Assembly (NCBI GenBank): GCA_025774735.1
Contig: JALGZU010000134.1
Location: forward strand, 1 to 7,641
DNA: 7,641 nt
Direction: 5' to 3'
Origin: a candidate division LCP-89 bacterium
GTDB taxonomy: Bacteria > Electryoneota > B3-LCP
A model generated the notes under the pieces. The model was not told the origin of the DNA. It worked only from the letters and a program-made list of their open reading frames with translations, and did no database searches. Position numbers and translations under genes: made by a program. Of the stretch, positions 1 through 5,656 are shown one piece after another. How positions within the stretch are numbered: the stretch's first letter is position 1; every line of letters begins with the position of its first letter.

Positions 1-405
1 GTTCCAGGGACTGGACCCGTTAAAGCAGTGTTCTATGACACAGTAATCGAGGCTGCTGGGAAGGGTGGCATCCTCCTCAAACCGTAGGCCTCGCCACCGG
101 CAGTAGTTATTGGGTTGGTACCTCTTGAAGTAAATGCTATCCCCTTCCTCCCCTTCGGCGATCAATTGTCCGTAAATATCCCAGCAGAAGCTTCCCGTGT
201 GCAGAAATTCCGTGTGGGGAAGGATAGTCAGCGTATCCCCGCTCTCGACTGAGATGTTGCCCACAATCGTGTAAGATCCCGGTCCCAAGGTTCCGCTCAA
301 GGGACCGGAAAGCTGAGCATGAGCTGAAATTGCAGCAAGCAGAAGAACGCTCAATGTTACCAGCGCCATTCTTGATGTATATCGACCCATAGTAAACCGC
401 ATCAT
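1..405 (-). CDS. Exported beta-helix-like protein, N-terminal part (runs off left edge)
   Basis: An open frame of 135 codons reads leftward off the window, so the C-terminus is missing. Residues 1-30 form a signal peptide: basic start, hydrophobic core LVTLSVLLLAAIS, and an AHA cleavage site before Gln31. The mature part contains SGTLGPGSYTIVGNISVESG, then DTLTILPHTEFLHTG and DIYGQLIAEG, then a WRGLRF segment. That order (nonspecific opening, 'high threshold' strand, 'DIYG-L-A-G', 'W-GL-F') is what I know from right-handed parallel beta-helix surface proteins of FCB-group bacteria, many of which end in a type IX sorting domain. That ending cannot be seen here. GAGGA at 411-415 lies 5 nt before the ATG at 403-405; a second ATG follows at once and is equally possible. 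Later in-frame ATGs at 388-390 and 364-366 lack a ribosome site and would shorten the signal peptide. The substrate or role is unknown. Confidence 0.8.
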   Translation of the reverse strand, partial: MMRFTMGRYTSRMALVTLSVLLLAAISAHAQLSGPLSGTLGPGSYTIVGNISVESGDTLTILPHTEFLHTGSFCWDIYGQLIAEGEEGDSIYFKRYQPNNYCRWRGLRFEEDATLPSSLDYCVIEHCFNGSSPWN

Positions 406-654
406 GTTTGTCCTCGTAGTATTTTAGATTCTGCGACAGAAGTGGGGAGTGATTCAGAGTATCGTTTAACTACTCTGTCCAGAGGTAACCGTGCGGGATT
501 CTTTCCCACAGCGGCAGTTCCTTCCGTCTTAAGCAAAGCATATGCCATTAAAACCATAAAACTCATAAATCCCCACAAAACTTCCGAGTTGTTCGTCCTA
601 TCCATCCTATCACAACCCTGAACCGCCATATCACTCCCAACTTGCCACGTAACT
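406..654. other. Leader region of the leftmost gene; only a doubtful small ORF seen
   Basis: This stretch lies between the minus-strand terminator and the start of the beta-helix-like gene, so that gene's promoter should be here. I found no convincing promoter pair. A minus-strand frame from ATG 629 to TGA 402 encodes 75 residues with one hydrophobic segment near residues 18-33. It has GGGAG 5 nt before its start, and its stop overlaps the next gene's start as ATGA. Against it, the frame starts only about 25 nt after the terminator T-tract, leaving almost no room for a promoter, and the protein resembles no family I know. I treat it as unproven. Confidence 0.4.
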
Positions 655-683
655 AAAAAAGGCTCAGGATAAATCCCGAGCCC
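655..683 (-). terminator. Rho-independent terminator, minus strand
   Basis: GGCTCAGGAT at 661-670 pairs with ATCCCGAGCC at 673-682 apart from one A-C mismatch; the innermost bases form the loop. On the minus strand the stem is followed directly by six Ts (655-660), so it works best leftward. The plus-strand side has only a broken T-rich tail. It sits about 20 nt after the TAA at 704-706, which ends the sorting-domain relic, and so probably belonged to that gene. Confidence 0.75.
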
Positions 684-703
684 TATTTTCTTTGTATGCT
701 GGT

Positions 704-785
704 TTATTTCACAAGCGGCATTTTTACAGAAATACTGGAACCGCCCGCCGATGCAGGAATGAAAATCAATGTAGAAAACAGTTGA
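704..785 (-). pseudogene. Relic of the 3' end of a type IX sorting-domain gene
   Basis: Read leftward, the frame ending at TAA 704-706 gives SGGSSISVKMPLVK, which fits the x-x-K-M-x-L-x-K terminus of type IX (Por) sorting domains; compare SIGKMVLMK at the end of the protease in this window. Just upstream, but one frame away, 779-756 gives VFYIDFHS, which resembles the preceding (G)VYFY(R/Q)L strand of such domains. That second frame has a stop (TAA, 786-788). I read this as a frameshifted, truncated remnant still followed by its terminator at 655-683. The motif is short, so chance similarity is possible. No larger part of the gene can be recognised upstream, where the lipoprotein gene now lies. 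Confidence 0.5.
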
Positions 786-812
786 TTAAACCAAGCATTC
801 AGTCTATATTTG
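782..812 (+). promoter_or_regulatory. Promoter of the Vps62-like lipoprotein gene
   Basis: TTGATT (782-787), a 17-bp spacer and TATATT (805-810) form a good vegetative promoter. The downstream box extends to TATATTTG (805-812), an exact match to the Bacteroidota -7 consensus TAnnTTTG, with TTG 20 nt upstream of it as the -33 element. Transcription would begin near 819, giving a leader of about 30 nt before the ATG at 850. The promoter overlaps the sorting-domain relic on the opposite strand. Confidence 0.65.
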
Positions 813-839
813 AAATTCAGCCGGTTAAAAATCTGAAGT

Positions 840-847
840 GGAGGTGA
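840..847 (+). promoter_or_regulatory. Strong ribosome binding site that sets the start at 850
   Basis: GGAGGTGA is complementary over eight bases to the conserved 3' end of bacterial 16S rRNA. Its GGAGG core ends 5 nt before ATG 850. The in-frame GTG at 838 overlaps this site and cannot be served by it, so 850 is the better start. Confidence 0.85.
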
Positions 848-849
848 AC

Positions 850-2385
850 ATGAGATACTTTATCTGTTCTTTGACGGCCGCAGCTTTGTTACTTGTCGGT
901 TGCACCAAGGATAACCCCACCCAACCCCCAGAATCCCCCACCGGACAGGGAACGCTCCTGGTAGACCGACTGATCGTATCGATGGTCCCGGGGGGCGACG
1001 AATCGGTCACAGTTCATGCGACAGATGCCGATGGCTCACCCTGTAGTTTTACGGTCTCCAACAATGACCCCGAAGTAGCATCCTTTACTATAAGCGATTC
1101 CACACTGCAGATCACTGGTCTTGAATACGGAACCGCCGATCTTATTGTGACCAGCGAAACCGGATTGACCTGCACCATACCGGTTCAGGTATATGACCAG
1201 TTCACCATAGATACAGGCGAGTTGCTTGTCAGATATACCAATAGTTACATTATGGAATGGGGTGCCATTCTTAAGAACTTTGAATTCTGGTGGCCGCGAT
1301 ACCAGGGATGGCACATGCTTGGCACATTGCAATGGAACAAGACTTGGGGGACACCATCCAATTATCCAATAAAAATGATAGTGCTCAAGGCAATAGATGG
1401 CTCGGATGCGTTAGCCTATCCGGAAAGTTGGGAAGTTGAATGGTCTAGTAGTTACCCTTCCTGGACAGGTCCGGATGAAATAACAATTTGGAATCCGATT
1501 CCGCCCGAAGGATATGTCGCGATGGGAAGTGTAGCGAAGGCTGGTGACGACACTGTTCCACCTTCTCTAACTTGCGTCGTTTGTGTCCGTGAGGATCTTA
1601 CAATTGCCGGTGAGGCCGGCGAAATTATCTATGCGGAAGATAATTTTGCATTATATTTTAACGATTCGCCCGATGCAGGCCCCCATGAATTCTGCTATCT
1701 TCCAACCGGTACTTCTATATGCGCGCTATGGGGAGTAAATCCCACGCCTGCGACTCACCCGGAACTTAATGTCCTGAACGTGGAGCTTCCGATGCTTGGC
1801 GAGGCTCTTCAAACCTACTTGCCCCAGCTTACGAACTTCGAGGCACCACCCTTGGAATCGCCCCCGGTAATGGCAAAAGCGATGCTCGTTCCCTACACCA
1901 TCGTCAATGACCAGCTTTACTCGAACAATTTGTCATGGCAGTATGCAAATTCACCCTTTTATCGGCTGGAGCGCCAGGTGTTCTACAAGAGGCTGTATCA
2001 CAATCATAATACCAGCTCGCAGCCCCAGACCAATTCCGTGACGATTATCTCCGGGGTGACCACTGAGGAGAGCCAGAGCTTCTGGAGCGAGACATCGGTA
2101 TCTGTAAGTGTCGAAGCCGGTATCAGCATTGGGGATGTGATCAGCGGAAAGGTAAACACGACCGTAAGCGAGAGCTTTGGATATCAGACGCAGACGTCAG
2201 TTACCGAGCTCGAGCAAAAGGAGGTGGAAACCTCGATAAACACAGCCCCGGGGACAGCCGCCGCCTGCTGGCAGATGTACAACAGGTTTGTCCTGTTTCG
2301 CCACAACGGTGTAGATTTAGAGCCGGTCGACTCCTGGGAGTTCGGTATCGACAGCTACGTGGTCGACGACTACCCGGATGAATAG
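850..2385 (+). CDS. Lipoprotein with Ig-like, Vps62-like and aerolysin-like beta regions
   Basis: The 511-residue product starts with a lipoprotein signal peptide ending in the lipobox LVGC (Cys18), followed by a Pro/Thr-rich linker. Residues about 36-115 look like a bacterial Ig-like (Big-type) domain: VTVHATDADG, DPEVASFT, LQITGLEYGTADLIV. Residues about 145-290 resemble the Vps62 family, seen in FWWPRYQGWHMLG, IWNPIPPEGYVAMGSVAKAG (213-232) and CVVCVREDL (242-250). Residues about 365-485 hold SPFYRLERQVFYKRLYHN and a long Ser/Thr-rich stretch of alternating polar and hydrophobic residues (SVSVSVEAGISIGDV, KVNTTVSESFGYQTQTSV), then NTAPGTAAACWQMYNRFVLF. This resembles the beta-hairpin and 'pPGT' pattern of aerolysin/ETX-MTX2-type pore-forming proteins. 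Family calls come from recognised motifs, not a search. Lipid anchoring is well supported; toxin, pore or sugar-binding function is inference. It has its own promoter and terminator. Hand-counted 60-nt samples were 43% and 52% G+C, against 55% in the DUF885 gene. Confidence 0.85.
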   Translation: MRYFICSLTAAALLLVGCTKDNPTQPPESPTGQGTLLVDRLIVSMVPGGDESVTVHATDADGSPCSFTVSNNDPEVASFTISDSTLQITGLEYGTADLIVTSETGLTCTIPVQVYDQFTIDTGELLVRYTNSYIMEWGAILKNFEFWWPRYQGWHMLGTLQWNKTWGTPSNYPIKMIVLKAIDGSDALAYPESWEVEWSSSYPSWTGPDEITIWNPIPPEGYVAMGSVAKAGDDTVPPSLTCVVCVREDLTIAGEAGEIIYAEDNFALYFNDSPDAGPHEFCYLPTGTSICALWGVNPTPATHPELNVLNVELPMLGEALQTYLPQLTNFEAPPLESPPVMAKAMLVPYTIVNDQLYSNNLSWQYANSPFYRLERQVFYKRLYHNHNTSSQPQTNSVTIISGVTTEESQSFWSETSVSVSVEAGISIGDVISGKVNTTVSESFGYQTQTSVTELEQKEVETSINTAPGTAAACWQMYNRFVLFRHNGVDLEPVDSWEFGIDSYVVDDYPDE

Positions 2386-2412
2386 CTTTTTCCCAATTTC
2401 GGGTGCTCCGCA

Positions 2413-2448
2413 AAAAGGGCTCAGGAAATTTCCTAAGCCCTTTTATTT
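2413..2448. terminator. Bidirectional terminator between convergent genes
   Basis: A near-perfect inverted repeat: the arm 2413-2428 pairs with 2429-2444 apart from one C-A mismatch, its AAAA start facing its TTTT end. The stem core is GGGCT/AGCCC, with T-tracts on both strands (TTTTATTTT rightward; five Ts leftward at 2412-2416). It lies 28 nt after the lipoprotein stop and 20 nt after the protease stop, so one hairpin serves both genes. Confidence 0.9.
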
Positions 2449-2467
2449 TAGACAGGTGTAAGGGTAT

Positions 2468-5263
2468 TTACTTCATCAAGACCATCTTTCCGATGGAGTT
2501 GAACTCACCGGTGGAAAGCTGGTAGAAGTACACGCCCGAAGCCAATCCAGAACCGTCGAAGCTCACCTCGTGACTGCCCTGCTGGCGGTAACCGTCCACC
2601 AGAGTCGTGATCAGCCGTCCGTTGACGTCGTAAACGGTCAGGTTGACTTTGCCGGCTTCCGGCAGAGTGAAGCTGAGTGAAGTTACCGGATTGAATGGAT
2701 TCGGGTAGTTCTGTCCCAGCGAGTAGATCGTTGGCGTTGACTCTGATGTGATGCTGGTCAGCTCCTCATCGAACGATTCACCCGTGTTCAGCCACTGCTC
2801 GACGATGGTGCCGTCACCCGCTACGGATTTTTCAAAGGTGAAGTTGCTTGAACTCCAGGCCGCACTCGGGTAATTGCCGACGTAGCCTTCATAGGTGTAG
2901 GTGCCAGCAGGTGCGGTGGCCGGTACGGTCTGAGTACGGTCCTTATCGATAAAACTGGTTGCCGGCAGGGTCTTGTTAATCGGACCCAACACCGGACCGA
3001 ACCAGGACAGGTCAGGCAACTGGACCATGATCCAGCCATCGAACGAAGCCGCCGCGGCTTCGTTATTGTTAATAAGGACATTGAAATCGAAGCTGCCACC
3101 CGAAGCTGGAATGATGATGGGCGGATCGTAAGGGGTCATCTCGATGGTGACGTCCAGGACTGGCGCTGGAATGCCCTTGACGACCAGAGCGTAATCCGCA
3201 TCGATTTCAGCTGTCTCTATGTGGCTGTCCTGGATGATTTCGTTGCCCTGAACCTCAATCGTCCATAATCCTGCTTCAGGATTCTCAATGAAGACGGCCT
3301 CTTCCGTGTTCTTGATATCCGCATTCCCGCCGGGTACGGACCAGATGCCTTCGTACAGTCCGTTGTTGCCCCAGTATTCCGTGTTCGACGGCGAGGTCAC
3401 CTTGAGGGTGAGATCGTTGATGCGGTGCTGGCTCTGAACGGCCGGATTCCCGGGGGGATCCAGGTAAACCATGACGACCTTCAGTTCCGGCATACCGGCT
3501 TCTACTGTCACCTCATGAGTATGCACCTCTAAAGGTAGCAGCACGTCAACTTCGTCGCGGATATAGAAGTTGTTCCGGTAGTCGTACAGGTTCTGCACGT
3601 CCGGCATACCCCAGCCCTGGTGCGTCCTGGTCTTGTCATGGTACAGGCCGGTGAAGGGATATTGGTAGGCCGTTGCGATAATCATCGCCTTGGCAGTGGT
3701 CGACCAACAGCGATTTTCGAAAACCGATCCGGTAGGATTATAATCATTCCCAAAAATCCCGGCATCCCACATCTGGAAAAACAGGCCGAAATGACCAGCG
3801 ATGCAGGGCGTCGCATTGCTGGTGCCGCTGAACGGGCCATAACCGGTAGTCGACGTTGTGTAGGTGGTATACACCTGATCGTAGAAATGGGTGAAGGTGA
3901 CCCCGATGCGGCCGTCCGAGGCGGGACCGATGCTGGCGCCGTAACTCCACATATCATCGGATCTGTCGATTGTATTGTAGTGGTAGAGTGCACCGCCGGA
4001 GACGTAATTTTTGGACCAGGCATAAGGCCGAGACATCTGAGTGCCCGCATTGCTCTGGGACTGACAGGCGACCAGATTGAAGTCGAAAGTGATCCAATCC
4101 CCCTCGGCGGAAACAGTGGTGTACTGCGTCGTCCGCGCAACTGAGACACTCGCCGTCTGGAAAACGGCTTGGTAGGGACCGCCCGGATCCACCAATTCCG
4201 ATGCGCAGACATAGCGATTGTTGCCACTCAGCCCCCAGTAGGAATAGTCGGCGAAGATGCCCTGACCATCCGGTAGAAGACCGCGGGCCTGGGGAACCAC
4301 TCCGGTGGCGAAATTGACCCCCATGCAGGCTGTGCCGTGCGAGTCTATGGAATGGGGACCATGCCCTATGATGGGATTAACCTGGAATTCCTGATGGTCG
4401 AACTGACAGCCGCCGTCGAAGATTTCGCCACGCACGTCTTCACCCGTGAAACCGGTCATGTTTTCCAAATAATTTGCTCCGCCGATTTCGCGCACGATAT
4501 CCATATCGGCCTCGTAGGGACTCCAAACATCGATGAAGTTGACTTCATCGAACCGGGCTACCTGCACGAGTTGCTCGCCGTTCAGAGTCGCTTCTACTAA
4601 CATCTTACCGGCGTCGTAATTGTCAATCCTGGCGCCCAGCGCCCTGATGCGATCGACAATGATTGCTTTCTGCGGGACGTCCAGTACCTGGATGTTGTAC
4701 CGAATGGCGGGCGTGTTCACTCCCAGGTTTCTCAGATTCTGGAGGGTCGCTTCATCCAGTCGGTAAGCCGGATGATAGGCGCCGATCCAGCGAACGTACG
4801 GCAGGGCTGAAACCTGTTCGAGAACCACTTCGTCCATCTCAACGAGGTAGGCGAACTGAGCCATGTAATGGCGTACCTGTCCGCCCAGCCTGGTGATCTC
4901 TTCCTGGAAGGCGACCAGAGGCTGAGTATGGAACTGGACGATAAATAGATGAGTGCTTTCATCCGCAGACAGAATCGATTCGACCGCAGGAACCCGTTCC
5001 AGGGGATCGAAGTGGGCATACCGCAGACCGAGTTCGTACGACGCTCGGGCTTCTCGCAGTATGCTTCCATCCCTGCTGATCTGATACACCGTCGCCAGCT
5101 CTCCGTTGTCGAGCAGCTCTTCCCGCAGCCTCAACTCGATCGTCGTGCCAGGGATGGCGATGGTTTGCTCAGCGCTTCTCTCGACTGACGCGGCCATCGC
5201 TGCAGGAACGATCGTTCCTGCCAGTAGTAGTGCGCACAGTACGAAACTCATCTCTTTTTTCAT
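2468..5263 (-). CDS. Secreted subtilisin-family (S8) serine protease with type IX sorting domain
   Basis: The 931-residue protein starts with a signal peptide (residues 1-24 or 25, AMA site). Residues about 104-168 (HLFIVQFHTQPLVAF, LPYVRWIGAYHPAYRL) are a propeptide-like module, and residues about 188-250 appear to be a second, related one. The peptidase domain keeps the full triad: Asp283 in GEIFDGG, His309 in DSHGTACMG and Ser482 in SGTSNATPCIAG. Asn405 in SNAG is the likely oxyanion residue. Residues about 580-698 match the beta-sandwich that follows the catalytic domain in KP-43-like subtilases (VVMVYLDPPG, INDLTLKVTSPS, YWGNNG, PEAGLWTIEVQG, ADYALVVKG). A further beta domain spans about 702-812. 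Residues 848-931 (QNYPNPFNPVT to KMVLMK) are the type IX sorting domain, so outer-membrane export and surface attachment or release are expected. The specificity is unknown. GGGAG about 8 nt before ATG 5263 supports the start. No frameshift is seen. Confidence 0.95.
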   Translation of the reverse strand: MKKEMSFVLCALLLAGTIVPAAMAASVERSAEQTIAIPGTTIELRLREELLDNGELATVYQISRDGSILREARASYELGLRYAHFDPLERVPAVESILSADESTHLFIVQFHTQPLVAFQEEITRLGGQVRHYMAQFAYLVEMDEVVLEQVSALPYVRWIGAYHPAYRLDEATLQNLRNLGVNTPAIRYNIQVLDVPQKAIIVDRIRALGARIDNYDAGKMLVEATLNGEQLVQVARFDEVNFIDVWSPYEADMDIVREIGGANYLENMTGFTGEDVRGEIFDGGCQFDHQEFQVNPIIGHGPHSIDSHGTACMGVNFATGVVPQARGLLPDGQGIFADYSYWGLSGNNRYVCASELVDPGGPYQAVFQTASVSVARTTQYTTVSAEGDWITFDFNLVACQSQSNAGTQMSRPYAWSKNYVSGGALYHYNTIDRSDDMWSYGASIGPASDGRIGVTFTHFYDQVYTTYTTSTTGYGPFSGTSNATPCIAGHFGLFFQMWDAGIFGNDYNPTGSVFENRCWSTTAKAMIIATAYQYPFTGLYHDKTRTHQGWGMPDVQNLYDYRNNFYIRDEVDVLLPLEVHTHEVTVEAGMPELKVVMVYLDPPGNPAVQSQHRINDLTLKVTSPSNTEYWGNNGLYEGIWSVPGGNADIKNTEEAVFIENPEAGLWTIEVQGNEIIQDSHIETAEIDADYALVVKGIPAPVLDVTIEMTPYDPPIIIPASGGSFDFNVLINNNEAAAASFDGWIMVQLPDLSWFGPVLGPINKTLPATSFIDKDRTQTVPATAPAGTYTYEGYVGNYPSAAWSSSNFTFEKSVAGDGTIVEQWLNTGESFDEELTSITSESTPTIYSLGQNYPNPFNPVTSLSFTLPEAGKVNLTVYDVNGRLITTLVDGYRQQGSHEVSFDGSGLASGVYFYQLSTGEFNSIGKMVLMK

Positions 5264-5461
5264 GCTTTCACTCCCAGAGTTTATGATGTGTTCGGTTGTT
5301 AAGCGTCTTCCATCAATACTATATACGTCGCAACCTCTTAAGGTGTTGTGTACAATTTTATTTCTTTTATCATCGTCTCCTATTCCGGACTGCAGATCTA
5401 GTGCAGGCTCGACTTGTACACGCCCGAATCACTTCCTTTTGATTTCGCCGACATTTCTATT

Positions 5462-5490
5462 AATATACGCATTTTTTTTCGCAGAAGCAA
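5462..5490 (-). promoter_or_regulatory. Possible promoter of the protease gene
   Basis: Read leftward, TTGCTT (5490-5485), 17 bp and TATATT (5467-5462) have the same spacing and the same -10 as the two plus-strand promoters, but lack the TTTG extension. Transcription would begin near 5455, giving an unusually long leader of about 190 nt before the protease start. That length makes the call tentative. Confidence 0.4.
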
Positions 5491-5603
5491 GCGGTTCTGC
5501 AAATCAAACAAAAAATGTTCATCTTGACGTGCTTATGGTTGACCACGCCGTAGTTCCCAGGCCGCCGTCGAATGGTAATTTTCCACAATACCCGAAAATG
5601 ACG

Positions 5604-5634
5604 TTGGATTTTATCGCTGATTTGGTTATATTTG
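5604..5634 (+). promoter_or_regulatory. Promoter of the DUF885 lipoprotein gene
   Basis: TTGGAT (5604-5609), 17 bp and TATATT (5627-5632), with the downstream box extended to TATATTTG (5627-5634). This matches the Bacteroidota-type TTG, 20 nt, TAnnTTTG pattern and has the same spacing as the promoter at 782-812. Transcription would start near 5640, leaving a leader of about 17 nt that just covers the ribosome site AAAGGA (5645-5650). Confidence 0.65.
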
Positions 5635-5656
5635 TCGAAAATTGAAAGGAACTCCG

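Larger units (their letters stand above)
5264..5656. other. Divergent intergenic region holding both promoters
   Basis: This gap separates the divergent protease and DUF885 genes. It carries a plus-strand promoter near its right end and a possible minus-strand promoter in its middle, both listed separately. Positions 5331-5348 form an imperfect 18-bp inverted repeat around CTTAAG (7 of 9 positions pair), upstream of the protease; it could be an operator, but such a match is easily found by chance. A TATAGT on the minus strand (5318-5323) is an alternative -10 element without a good -35. Open frames through the gap on both strands show no recognisable protein. I see no RNA gene or repeat. Confidence 0.5.

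Noticed and set aside
838..849. GTG start at 838 for the lipoprotein gene
   Set aside because: The GTG overlaps the ribosome binding site GGAGGTGA, which is correctly spaced for ATG 850; starting at 850 also gives a normal lipoprotein signal peptide.
3620..4144. Plus-strand open frame of 174 codons inside the protease gene
   Set aside because: It lies wholly antisense to the catalytic domain, has no recognisable motif, and arises from the codon bias of the real gene.
3682..4227. Minus-strand open frame of 181 codons inside the protease gene
   Set aside because: Same strand but a different frame from the intact protease, whose catalytic motifs cover this stretch; the alternative protein is Arg/Pro/Ser-rich, as out-of-frame translations usually are.
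5331..5348. Imperfect 18-bp inverted repeat around CTTAAG as an operator
   Set aside because: Only 7 of 9 positions pair and there is no second copy, so chance is a sufficient explanation.
5106..5645. Plus-strand frame of 179 codons across the protease start and the divergent gap
   Set aside because: It is antisense to the protease signal peptide, runs over both putative promoters and ends at the DUF885 ribosome site; its composition looks non-coding.
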